Assembly: GCA_036011305.1 (NCBI GenBank)
Contig: DASCNA010000048.1
Location: 1-9,011 of the forward strand
Origin: DASCNA01 sp036011305
GTDB taxonomy: Bacteria > Verrucomicrobiota > Lentisphaeria > Victivallales > GWF2-38-69
Reading direction: 5' to 3'
Length of the DNA stretch: 9,011 bases
The notes beneath the pieces are model-generated. The model was not told the origin of the DNA. It did not search any database and saw only the letters and a list, made by a program, of their open reading frames with translations. The position numbers and the translations under genes were made by a program. Shown in pieces: positions 1 to 6,636 of this stretch. The stretch's first letter is position 1. Each line of letters opens with the position of its first letter.

Positions 1-36
1 ATATAAAAAAGTAATATCAGGATACTATCTCAGCAC

Positions 37-65
37 TAAGTTAATATAGTAAATTCATTAACTTA
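37..65. other. Weak AT-rich hairpin downstream of the last minus-strand gene
   Basis: Nine bases at 37-45 pair perfectly with 57-65 around an 11-nt loop. The position, beyond the stop of the minus-strand gene ending at 151, would suit a transcript end. However, no T-run follows on the minus strand and the arms are mostly A/T, so this may be chance. The rest of 1-150 shows no gene. Confidence 0.2.
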
Positions 66-150
66 ATTAATAATTTCAAGTTATATTTTAGCAAATGAAT
101 ACAGATTAAAGTTTAAAATTCAGGTTATTAACTTATACATTATCCTATCA

Positions 151-429
151 TTAATCTTCATCATAAAATAAAATTTCTTTTAAATCTTCTACAACTTTGT
201 CAAATTTAGATTGTTCATAGTCCACGCCTCCTAAGTATAAATCATATTCAAGATCAAGATTTGAAATTTCTATATGTTCAGAAAGCTCTATTTTTACTTT
301 AAAGCAGTTTGTTATTCCATTATATTCATAGAAAGTATTTCCAAGATTATTATTCTGAATTTCAGTTAATAACTTAACTATCAATGCTACACTGTCTCTT
401 GCTTTGTTTTTAATATAATTTGTATCCAT
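151..429 (-). CDS. Unrecognised small acidic protein (92 aa)
   Basis: I do not recognise this protein. It is a soluble, acidic 92-residue polypeptide with no membrane segment or signal peptide. It begins MDTNYIKNKARDS, has an amphipathic helix-like stretch (roughly residues 10-25), a beta-like middle (FKVKIELSEHIEI) and a strongly acidic C-terminus ending FYDED. I chose the ATG at 429 because AGGAG (442-438 on the minus strand) lies 8 nt upstream. The GTG three codons earlier overlaps that AGGAG and has no ribosome binding site of its own. It follows the 148-aa gene by only 18 bp, so the two are probably co-translated. An acidic small protein paired with a lysine-rich partner could form a complex (for example toxin-antitoxin or chaperone-like), but that is inference from charge and order only. 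Stop codon TAA. Confidence 0.72.
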   Translation of the reverse strand: MDTNYIKNKARDSVALIVKLLTEIQNNNLGNTFYEYNGITNCFKVKIELSEHIEISNLDLEYDLYLGGVDYEQSKFDKVVEDLKEILFYDED

Positions 430-447
430 TTGAAGCACTCCTAAAAT

Positions 448-894
448 TTAAAGTTTAAACTGTTCTTTGATCTGTCTAACTGTTTTTGCACATGCAAGGT
501 TATATATTGCTAAAGATGCAGCAATACCTTCTAAACCATTTTCATCTGACTTGGACAATAAATTACTCCATGTTTTTTTAGAAATTTCAGGTGGTAACGG
601 CAGAGCATTAAAATGTTCTTCAAAATTTTCTGCATTAGTTACAGTAAAACATAATTGAAACTTCTTATTCCATTCATTAAAATCCGGATGAAAATCTGAA
701 GTAATTTCTTTAGCTATCATTTCAAGGCTCTTATTAAGTTCATTATTACTTCCAATTTCACCTTCAACAGCATTGAGTTTTTTCATAACGCCGGGAGGTA
801 TATTTGTTTTGAGCAAAGTAGAATACAAAACAGCTATATTCACAGATTGCTTCTTTTTTGAAAGCAGTTTTTTATGTTTTGTTTTTTTAGACAC
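448..894 (-). CDS. Unrecognised protein with lysine-rich N-terminal tail (148 aa)
   Basis: The family is not recognised. The first 17 residues (MSKKTKHKKLLSKKKQS) are almost all lysine, serine and similar residues: a basic tail of the kind that contacts nucleic acid or an acidic partner. The remainder is a soluble, mixed-charge protein with a Pro-rich turn near residues 98-103 (ALPLPPE) and a helical-looking C-terminal third (GLEGIAASLAIYNLACAKTVRQ). I chose the GTG at 894 because GAGGTG sits about 6 nt upstream. The GTG three codons earlier is itself part of that ribosome binding site. It begins 39 bp after the 138-aa membrane protein gene and is followed after 18 bp by the 92-aa acidic protein. 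The tandem arrangement and opposite charges suggest the two soluble products work together. Stop codon TAA. Confidence 0.75.
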   Translation of the reverse strand: MSKKTKHKKLLSKKKQSVNIAVLYSTLLKTNIPPGVMKKLNAVEGEIGSNNELNKSLEMIAKEITSDFHPDFNEWNKKFQLCFTVTNAENFEEHFNALPLPPEISKKTWSNLLSKSDENGLEGIAASLAIYNLACAKTVRQIKEQFKL

Positions 895-933
895 TTTTAT
901 CACCTCAAAATTTATAAAATATAAGCTATGACG

Positions 934-1350
934 TTAATCTTCAGTTAAAATAGCCATTAAAAAAATAATTATTAGTATTATCCCGGTAAAATGAACAATT
1001 ATCCAGAATATAGCACCAGGATGAAATGGGACCACATAAAAAACTGGGTTATACACATACATAAAACATAGGATAACAATAGTTGAAATCTTAAAAAACA
1101 ATCTTTTTAATTTTTTATAATAAGGAACAAATATTCCCTTTATAGACATATAAAACAGACCTAAAAATCCTATAAAACAAGTCCAGTCGAGATAGACAAA
1201 GGGGTCATTTAAGTTAATAATTCCAAATAACTTAGATCCTTTTACCCCTTGCACGTTAAATATATGAAATGCGGTTAATACAAAAAAACTAAGGATCGAA
1301 ATAGCCGAAAAAATAATAGCAATTATCTTATCATTTTTTGTAAGTTTCAT
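934..1350 (-). CDS. Four-helix membrane protein, paralog of the 6637-7056 product (138 aa)
   Basis: This is an integral membrane protein of unknown function with four predicted hydrophobic segments at about residues 8-31, 53-76, 86-108 and 112-134. Aligned without gaps for most of its length to the 139-aa protein at 6637-7056, it shares LNDP at 47-50 (followed by an aromatic residue, one variable residue and Tyr-Leu), VYNP at 99-102, an IFW-x-I-x-HF-x-G block near 114-123 and an acidic end (ILTED against VLNEN). This shared pattern defines a small family that I cannot name. The ATG at 1350 has a weak GGA five bases upstream. The gene lies 38 bp after DDAH and 39 bp before the next gene on the same strand, so it is probably part of that transcript. 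The NDP and YNP motifs flank membrane segments and are the best candidates for functional sites. Stop codon TAA. Confidence 0.8.
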   Translation of the reverse strand: MKLTKNDKIIAIIFSAISILSFFVLTAFHIFNVQGVKGSKLFGIINLNDPFVYLDWTCFIGFLGLFYMSIKGIFVPYYKKLKRLFFKISTIVILCFMYVYNPVFYVVPFHPGAIFWIIVHFTGIILIIIFLMAILTED

Positions 1351-1388
1351 TAAAGTCCAAGTTTAAGTTTATCTATAAAATATTTTGT

Positions 1389-2159
1389 TTAAAATCTAAG
1401 GGAGAGACAGCTTAACCCTCCATCTATTTTCCTAAATTCAGATGTATCAACAATAATAGTTTCATAACCTGCCTTGTTCACAGCTTCTAAAGTCCTAGGA
1501 TATCCTTCAGGAATAATAACTCTATCATTCACCCATATACAATTAGCAGAATAAGATTCTTCTCTTTCAATTATAATTTTATTAAACCCTTTAAATTCAG
1601 GGCTATTAACGAATTCGCCAGAGACCAGTAAATTATTATTTTCTAGGTAAGCCAGTCCTGTTTTGAGATGCAATACTTCTTTCAAAGAAACGACAGTGCC
1701 TGAACATCCGTATTTCTCTAATATACTAATTAACTGTAAAGCTCCTTCTTTATTTGTCCTAGCAGAAAGACCTATATAAAAATGGTTTCCTACCATCATC
1801 ACATCACCGCCTTCAAGCGTGCCGGGACTCATTATGTATTCAATATTTTTCTCATCATAAAACTGTTTAATTACATCAATAATTTCTTTTTCTTCACCTT
1901 TTCTGCTGTGTGCACCTGGATTTGTTATTATGGCAAAATCTTTACCTAAAACGGCAACATCCTCCACAAAACATGAGTCAGGGTAGTTTTCATCAGCATC
2001 AAGTATTATTACCTCCACATTACAATTTTTTAGAGCTTTCACATAAACGTCATGTTGTCTTAATGCGTTTTTGTACTCGGGTTTTCCAAGTGAGGAATCA
2101 GAAGTTATTCCATCAGAAATTTTACAGCATGGTTTTCTAACAATCACATTTGAAAACAT
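1389..2159 (-). CDS. ddaH: N(G),N(G)-dimethylarginine dimethylaminohydrolase (DDAH)
   Basis: This cytosolic enzyme of the guanidino-group-modifying (pentein) superfamily hydrolyses asymmetric dimethylarginine or monomethylarginine to citrulline plus dimethylamine or methylamine. With the start at 2159 the protein has 256 residues, the usual DDAH length. The key positions fall almost exactly where they do in Pseudomonas aeruginosa DDAH: D61 in YPDSCFVED, E66/D67, R86, E116 in EGGD, R134 in SART, H164 in VLHLKTG, and the catalytic C251 in DGGLSC near the C-terminus. The ATG at 2159 gives the family-typical beginning MFSNVIVRKPC and lies 9 nt after AAGG; ATGs 6 to 24 nt further upstream are possible but less well placed. 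The LHLKT/GGLSCLSLRF context fits DDAH better than arginine deiminase, which is much longer. It follows the AsmA-like gene by 88 bp. Free methylarginines come from protein turnover or from a host, so a scavenging role is inferred. Stop codon TAA. Confidence 0.9.
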   Translation of the reverse strand: MFSNVIVRKPCCKISDGITSDSSLGKPEYKNALRQHDVYVKALKNCNVEVIILDADENYPDSCFVEDVAVLGKDFAIITNPGAHSRKGEEKEIIDVIKQFYDEKNIEYIMSPGTLEGGDVMMVGNHFYIGLSARTNKEGALQLISILEKYGCSGTVVSLKEVLHLKTGLAYLENNNLLVSGEFVNSPEFKGFNKIIIEREESYSANCIWVNDRVIIPEGYPRTLEAVNKAGYETIIVDTSEFRKIDGGLSCLSLRF

Positions 2160-2247
2160 ATTCATTAACCTTATCATTAACATAAATAATATTGCAACTT
2201 ATGACTATAATTTGGTCTCAGTTGCATTATTAAAAGAAATACTTGTT

Positions 2248-2970
2248 CTATTTATTCAATATATTCTTCAGAGTATTGCCGATTATTTCACCAGCTTTAC
2301 CACCAACATTTTTTTCTATCTGCTTTTGCGCTACATTCATAGCTACTGCACTCATAATTTGAGCTGTAAGTTGAGTAAATACCTGTTGAGCAATTTGATC
2401 AGGCGTACCTTCAAGTTCATTAAAATGCATATTATTGATAATGATTTTTACCACCTGACCTGTATCAAGTGATTTAAAAGTTAAATGTGCATTATTAATA
2501 TTAAATGAATCAATCTTATATGTTTTTTCTTTTTCCTCCCTTCCGCTTCCGTCTTTTCCTGTTTCAGACCCGGTTCCTTTTTTCACGGATTTATTATTCA
2601 AATATTTCTGTATAAAATCAAAATTACTGCTGGCACCTTTCTGCTCAAACAGGAAAAATGGATCTTTTATATTAATATTAGTAATAGCCAAAGTTTTGTA
2701 TTTTATCTGTGCTGATATTTCCTTGAAACTTATCATTGATGCATCTGTAAATCCCTGTGGGTTTGCAATTTTAAAATCCAGAAGAGCAGCTTTCCCTTCA
2801 GATAAAGAAATGTTAACTTTTCCAACAGTAGCCGTTGTTCCAGTTACTTCAGACACTGCTTTTTCAATAATAGATTTGGCAATAGAATCTAAATTATTAA
2901 AAAGATATACAGCTATGGCTATGATTATAATAATGATAATGCCTGCAGAAATTATTAGTTTTTTCTTCAT
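2248..2970 (-). CDS. AsmA/DUF748-like envelope protein (240 aa)
   Basis: This is a membrane-anchored periplasmic protein resembling the short AsmA-like proteins of diderm bacteria. A very hydrophobic N-terminal anchor (about residues 5-25, a run of isoleucines) is followed by a region typical of the family: helix IAKSIIEKAVSEVTG, then TVGKVNISLSEGKAALLDF and the IANPQGF motif at about 68-74, which resembles the VANPDGF motif of related proteins. A low-complexity charged linker rich in Gly, Lys and Glu at about 129-149 separates this from a second beta-rich stretch (YKIDSFNINNAHLTF) and a helical C-terminus. The ATG at 2970 is chosen because AAAGGA lies about 6 nt upstream; an ATG 10 codons earlier has no such site. 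Members of this superfamily are tied to outer-membrane biogenesis and lipid transport, but the role of this short type is not established. It implies an outer membrane in the host. Stop codon TAG. Confidence 0.8.
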   Translation of the reverse strand: MKKKLIISAGIIIIIIIAIAVYLFNNLDSIAKSIIEKAVSEVTGTTATVGKVNISLSEGKAALLDFKIANPQGFTDASMISFKEISAQIKYKTLAITNINIKDPFFLFEQKGASSNFDFIQKYLNNKSVKKGTGSETGKDGSGREEKEKTYKIDSFNINNAHLTFKSLDTGQVVKIIINNMHFNELEGTPDQIAQQVFTQLTAQIMSAVAMNVAQKQIEKNVGGKAGEIIGNTLKNILNK

Positions 2971-2976
2971 TTTTAT

Positions 2977-2982
2977 TCCTTT
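2977..2982 (-). promoter_or_regulatory. Ribosome binding site deciding the AsmA-like start
   Basis: On the minus strand AAAGGA lies about 6 nt before the ATG at 2970. It favours the 240-aa product over a 250-aa one starting at 3000, and places the hydrophobic anchor directly behind a short MKKK charge cluster. Confidence 0.6.
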
Positions 2983-3092
2983 ATTAAAAATAATATACAT
3001 TCCTATTAAAATTTTAAAGAATATAATAAAGAAAACTACATTAGCAATAAATTATTCAATATTTTTAGAGCAGATAAAAATTTTAAAGAGAA

Positions 3093-3125
3093 AATGCCTT
3101 ATTATATATTTTATAATAAGGCATT
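3093..3125 (-). terminator. Perfect 14-bp hairpin after the APC permease gene
   Basis: Bases 3093-3106 are perfectly complementary to 3112-3125 around a 5-nt loop. The outer part contains the GCC/GGC core and the inner part is A/T. It lies 45 bp beyond the permease stop (3170) and 123 bp upstream of the AsmA-like start. On the minus strand the hairpin is followed by a pyrimidine-rich, T-rich stretch (TTTCTCTTT), which suits a Rho-independent terminator. The T-run is imperfect. Confidence 0.6.
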
Positions 3126-3169
3126 GTGAATAATAAACCTGATAAAAAAGCATTATTAATTCAAATTTA

Positions 3170-4738
3170 TTAAATATTGCTAATTGATCTTTCTACTTCA
3201 AGAGTTGGCATTCTGAAACGGGCACCTATGAACAAAACTATTAGACAGAATATAGATATTAATACGGCAATAGAGATACCGCCCAGCCAGTGATGACCAC
3301 CGCCATAGTTTCCGATGAATGAGAAAAATACTACTCCTATAAAGTATGTCCATACCCATGCGGATGGGCGCCAGTTCAGTTTCATAGAAGATTCTTGCTT
3401 CCTTTTATACTGAACAATCTGAAAAAATAGAACTACAAGTAAACATATAAATAGGAATATCCCCATTTTATATATAATATTCCATCCGCACCAGTAAATA
3501 AACATTGTACTAAATACTAGTGAGACATACGCCCATACCATACCGAAAGGAAGTTTTACCGGACGTCTGAGTTTTGGTGCCTGCAGTCTTAATGCAACGA
3601 GACATAAAGGCGCCGTAGCATATGACAGTGCCAATAAACAGGTTATAAAATCAGACATTGAAGCCCAACCTTTAAACATTGTAAAAATACACATTCCAAT
3701 AGCAAAGTTCAACCATATAGCACGGAAAGGTATACTCTTTTTATTTGTCTTAGCAAAAGCTTTCGGAAAAAAACCATTAATTGCTATACCAAAAAGAGTT
3801 CTTGAACTACCGGTACAATATATAAGGGATGAAGCAAAAGGGGATAGAACTGCAGCGAAAAGTATTATAGGAATAAACCATAATATTTTACTTTGCACTA
3901 ATAAACTGGTTAAAGGGCTATTATTGTCAGCCAGATGAATATGAGACCAGCCATATGCAATGTTCTGCGGAGCAATAGCAGTCAATAAACTACTTTGAAG
4001 CAGAAGGTATATAATTAAACATACGGCAATGGAACCAACTATTGCCACAGGTACAGAAATATGAGGTTTACGAGCTTCTCCGGCTAATTCAGCTGATTGT
4101 TTAAAACCGTTAAATGTAAAGATAATGCCCCCTGCAGCGATAGCAAATAATATACCATGAACACCGTTTGGATCAAAAGAAGAACCTCCTGCGTGAACTA
4201 AATGATGAACTGAAAATAAAGCACCTATTATTAATACGCAGAAAAAAGCAGGAACAGCTATTTTAATAACAGTAAGAAATGCATTAAAGTTAATAAGCCA
4301 TCTTAATGAATAGTTATTAATCACAGCAATAATAATCATAAGAATAGCGGCAATTCCATATCCACTTAATGTTAACCCTCCACCTGATTTAACCAGCCAG
4401 GGATAAAAATAACTCAGATACTGAATTACTGCTTGCGTTTCAATAACCATTAATGTCACATACGTCAACCATATAATCAATGAGAAAACTATAGCTACAA
4501 CATTGCCATGAGTAAATTTAGGAATTCTAACACTTGATCCTGACACTGGAAGCATTGCACATATTTCAGCAAAAGTGAATGCAACTAAAATAATAATAAC
4601 ACCGCCAATAATCCACGATATCAACGAAGCAGGTCCAGCATCACTTGCTGCATAAAATGCACTAAATAACCAACCTGACCCCATAATTGCACTAATTGAA
4701 ACACAAAGCAAACCAAAAGTAGAAATATTTCTTTTCAT
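3170..4738 (-). CDS. APC-superfamily amino acid permease (522 aa)
   Basis: This inner-membrane amino acid transporter probably has 12 or more transmembrane helices. TM1 carries the unwound-helix substrate motif ISAIMGSGWLF (Gly20-Ser-Gly22), TM2 carries FAEICAMLPVSGS (Glu58), and the TM6 region has FTFNGFKQSAELAGEARKP at about 207-225. These are standard APC landmarks. The long C-terminal part with extra helices and the GNYGGGHHWLGG stretch recalls the YveA-like aspartate/glutamate permeases of Bacillus and similar carriers in gammaproteobacteria; the substrate is therefore guessed to be an acidic amino acid, with low certainty. The ATG at 4738 is chosen because GGGGA lies 8 nt upstream; an ATG three codons earlier overlaps that site. 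Parts of the gene look less AT-rich than the flanks (28 G/C in the 60 bases 3541-3600), which could mean transfer or simply membrane-protein codon content. It is flanked by a hairpin downstream and by the inverted-repeat element upstream. Stop codon TAA. Confidence 0.88.
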   Translation of the reverse strand: MKRNISTFGLLCVSISAIMGSGWLFSAFYAASDAGPASLISWIIGGVIIILVAFTFAEICAMLPVSGSSVRIPKFTHGNVVAIVFSLIIWLTYVTLMVIETQAVIQYLSYFYPWLVKSGGGLTLSGYGIAAILMIIIAVINNYSLRWLINFNAFLTVIKIAVPAFFCVLIIGALFSVHHLVHAGGSSFDPNGVHGILFAIAAGGIIFTFNGFKQSAELAGEARKPHISVPVAIVGSIAVCLIIYLLLQSSLLTAIAPQNIAYGWSHIHLADNNSPLTSLLVQSKILWFIPIILFAAVLSPFASSLIYCTGSSRTLFGIAINGFFPKAFAKTNKKSIPFRAIWLNFAIGMCIFTMFKGWASMSDFITCLLALSYATAPLCLVALRLQAPKLRRPVKLPFGMVWAYVSLVFSTMFIYWCGWNIIYKMGIFLFICLLVVLFFQIVQYKRKQESSMKLNWRPSAWVWTYFIGVVFFSFIGNYGGGHHWLGGISIAVLISIFCLIVLFIGARFRMPTLEVERSISNI

Positions 4739-4791
4739 TAAACACATCCCCGTTTATTATTTTCAGTGATAATAAATAGATTTTAGGAACG

Positions 4792-4811
4792 AGTATTTTA
4801 TTCAGAAATAA
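4792..4811 (+). repeat. Left perfect inverted-repeat arm
   Basis: This arm is exactly complementary to 4911-4930. The sequence contains TTTTATTCAGAAATAA. It is extended outward to 4779 by an imperfect match with 4931-4941. On the minus strand TTGACA lies at 4817-4812, just inside this arm and pointing out toward the permease, but no good -10 box follows at 16-18 nt. Confidence 0.75.
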
Positions 4812-4910
4812 TGTCAAAAAAATTTGACCAATACAACTATAACACCTAAGGAGCAACAACATTGAGTGAGGGAGATATTACATAATCAAGTATCAATAAC
4901 TGAACTATTC

Positions 4911-4930
4911 TTATTTCTGAATAAAATACT
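4911..4930 (-). repeat. Right perfect inverted-repeat arm
   Basis: This arm is exactly complementary to 4792-4811 across a 99-bp spacer. The outer bases 4931-4941 continue the match to the left arm's outer part with one 2-nt gap and two mismatches. Confidence 0.75.
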
Positions 4931-4941
4931 TCCCAAAAATC

Positions 4942-5181
4942 ATTATATTTTCTCAACTTTAAACTCTAAATTTTTTCTATAAAAGAAAATACTTTAGAGT
5001 TAATCCTTTACACTGTGTCAATAGAAGCAAAGTGGAGTATTTTTTATCACATAAGAGATATCATTGATAGAATTATAATTGCTTTTATGACATTTGGGAT
5101 ATTAAAGACAATATAATCATAATAATTAAATTAATATTATTATGTCAAATTAATTATGTAAATAAAAAATATTGATTCAAT
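4942..5181. other. Gene-free stretch with two AT-rich hairpins
   Basis: No coding sequence is supported here on either strand. Hairpin 1 (4962-5001) pairs 4962-4970 with 4993-5001 (9 bp), then after a small internal loop pairs 4973-4978 with 4984-4989 (6 bp) around a 5-nt loop. Hairpin 2 (5118-5144) pairs 5118-5126 with 5136-5144 around a 9-nt A/T loop, 38 bp past the stop of the UroD-family gene. Hairpin 2 may help end that transcript, although its stem is nearly all A/T and only a loose T-rich stretch follows. Together with the inverted-repeat element this makes a 443-bp gap between the permease and UroD-family genes, which are therefore probably separate transcripts. Confidence 0.4.
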
Positions 5182-6441
5182 TCAACTATTTCCGTTAAAT
5201 TCTTTTAGAGCCTCAAAAATAGCAATAATATTATCTATAGGTGTATTAGCCTGTATATTATGAATAGCATTAAATACAAAGCCACCATCCTTTGAAAATA
5301 TTTCACATCTTTCCAAAACCTGTTTTTTAACCTGTTCAGGTGTTTCGAAGGCTAACGTTTTCTGAGTATCTACACCTGCACCCCAAAAAACTATATTTTT
5401 CCCAAATTCTTTTTTTAATAAGGCTGGATCCATTCCCGAAGCGGAACATTGAACTGGATTAATTATATCAAAACCGGATTCAATGAAATGCGGCATAAAA
5501 TTAAAGACAGCCCCACATGAGTGCTTAAACGTCTTCCATTTAGTATTTCTGTGTATCCAGTTATTCATTTTCTTGTAATAAGGGGCATATAAACTTTCAT
5601 AAGTTTCTGTAGAGCAGAAAGATGAAGTCTGTGTTCCAAAATCTGTCCCGCATATAAAAATAACATCGATTATATCACCGGCAGCTTCATTTAATTTAGC
5701 AAGATTTAATAGAGCAATTTCTGTTTGTTTTGAAAATATTTTATGCAGATAATCCTGCCTCATAATAGTGGATATATACCATTCTTCAATATCTCTAATT
5801 CCCTTTGGATGTTTGAGGAAGGGAGCAGGCACCATAGATATATCTCCAATTGCTGTTCCGCCGATTCCTGCAATAACAGCTCTGCCTGAATTTTTTATAT
5901 TAAGAGCATAATTTTTATAATACTCTATATCTTTTTCAGATAGCAAACTAAATTCTTCAAGATTATCTTTAAAATTTAATTCTGCTTCATCAATCGGGTC
6001 CTGTCTGATAATTGAGTCAAAGAAAAAACCGCCATCGGGCATCTTGCCGCTGGGTGATACAGATAAATCTCCATCAGGATAGATAAATAAATCATTATTT
6101 TTATTCTTAGTAGTATTAAAATTATCAGCAACAAGAATATCCTGACCCCATTGTGTTTTAAACGGCTTCCAGTTTTCATTTCGAAATCCAAACATTGTAG
6201 TTGGTGCGGGTAAGGAAACAGTATCTACACCTAAAACTTCAAGCAGATCATCTTCAAGTTGTCCAAGCATTTGGTAGGGGTCAGAAACTTTAACTGGTAA
6301 TAGTTCAAGGCCATAAAATTTACGAATTTGTTCTATACAAAGTATATGTAAACCTGTAACTGCAGTACTACCGAAATCAACAGCAACTCTATCAGGTTCA
6401 TTATGATTCAAAGTCGTTAATACTCTTTCTCTACAATTCAT
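5182..6441 (-). CDS. UroD-family (MtaA/CmuA-like) methyltransferase (419 aa)
   Basis: This protein has the uroporphyrinogen-decarboxylase fold but belongs to the branch used for corrinoid-dependent methyl transfer, not haem synthesis. It starts MNCRERVLTTLNHNEPDRV-x-VDFG, the signature of that branch, and lacks the PxWxMRQAGR segment of true HemE. The middle has DFGTQTSSFCS (about 267-277), and the zinc-type site is visible as KHSCG (H307-S-C309) with further candidate ligands C332 and H394 in the FNAIHNIQANTP block near the C-terminus. The length of 419 aa exceeds HemE and MtaA (about 340-350), as is common for these longer uncharacterised homologues. The ATG at 6441 follows GGGAG by about 7 nt. 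No corrinoid protein or partner methyltransferase is adjacent, so substrate and acceptor cannot be named. Stop codon TGA, with only 14 further sense codons before the next in-frame stop. Confidence 0.85.
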   Translation of the reverse strand: MNCRERVLTTLNHNEPDRVAVDFGSTAVTGLHILCIEQIRKFYGLELLPVKVSDPYQMLGQLEDDLLEVLGVDTVSLPAPTTMFGFRNENWKPFKTQWGQDILVADNFNTTKNKNNDLFIYPDGDLSVSPSGKMPDGGFFFDSIIRQDPIDEAELNFKDNLEEFSLLSEKDIEYYKNYALNIKNSGRAVIAGIGGTAIGDISMVPAPFLKHPKGIRDIEEWYISTIMRQDYLHKIFSKQTEIALLNLAKLNEAAGDIIDVIFICGTDFGTQTSSFCSTETYESLYAPYYKKMNNWIHRNTKWKTFKHSCGAVFNFMPHFIESGFDIINPVQCSASGMDPALLKKEFGKNIVFWGAGVDTQKTLAFETPEQVKKQVLERCEIFSKDGGFVFNAIHNIQANTPIDNIIAIFEALKEFNGNS

Positions 6442-6571
6442 TATATCACTCCCCTGTTAATAATAAAAAAAATATAATATACAACATTCCAAAATATCTA
6501 CTACATTTCAAGAACAATAGAATTTATTATCAAACTAATTACCTGGTTTTTTCGTAGCAAACAGATTTATT

Positions 6572-6600
6572 TTGAAATACAGATTATTATGTAATATAAT
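6572..6600 (+). promoter_or_regulatory. Near-consensus sigma70 promoter for the 139-aa membrane protein
   Basis: TTGAAA at 6572-6577 and TATAAT at 6595-6600 are separated by exactly 17 bp. Transcription would begin near 6607, giving a leader of about 30 nt before the ATG at 6637. This is the best promoter in the window. It shows that the plus-strand gene is transcribed by itself, divergently from the UroD-family gene. Confidence 0.7.
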
Positions 6601-6636
6601 TAAATATACTGCTGAAAATACATTGGATAAAATACT

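Larger units (their letters stand above)
4779..4941. mobile_element. 163-bp MITE-like element bounded by long inverted repeats
   Basis: The arms 4792-4811 and 4911-4930 are perfect 20-bp inverted repeats. Similarity continues outward with a 2-nt offset to 4779 on the left and 4941 on the right (both outer ends read GATTTT when oriented inward), giving terminal repeats of about 31-33 bp. The 99-bp interior contains no substantial ORF. Immediately inside the left arm an ATG at 4811 opens a 12-codon frame beginning MSKKFDQYNYN and ending in TAA at 4847-4849; its N-terminal look (KKF-x-x-YN) is vaguely like the start of some transposases, but that is speculative. No clear target-site duplication is visible. 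The element lies 41 bp upstream of the permease start, so an outward signal could affect that gene. An alternative is a large regulatory hairpin. Confidence 0.55.

Noticed and set aside
467..658. Plus-strand 63-codon frame opposite the 148-aa gene
   Set aside because: It is antisense to a gene with a good ribosome binding site, with no start signal or recognisable protein features of its own.
2193..2226. Inverted repeat TGCAACT/AGTTGCA between DDAH and the AsmA-like gene
   Set aside because: It is only 7 bp with a 20-bp spacer and no T-run, too weak to call a terminator or operator.
1910..2472. Plus-strand reading frames opposite DDAH and the AsmA-like gene
   Set aside because: They lie antisense to well-supported genes, lack ribosome binding sites and have a composition typical of the complement of AT-rich coding DNA.
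3006..3090. Direct repeat AAAATTTTAAAGA at about 3006 and 3077
   Set aside because: A 13-base A/T-dominated match is expected by chance in such AT-rich spacer DNA.
2696..3133. Plus-strand 145-codon frame opposite the AsmA-like gene, extending across the 3093-3125 hairpin
   Set aside because: It is a shadow of the minus-strand gene; its extension runs through the intergenic hairpin and carries no family motif.
5976..6191. Second minus-strand frame inside the UroD-family gene
   Set aside because: It lies wholly within a strongly supported gene in another frame and shows no recognisable motif.
6442..6571. Promoter for the UroD-family gene on the minus strand
   Set aside because: TTGAAA is present but the nearest TATATT-like box is about 24 bp away, so no acceptable spacing was found.
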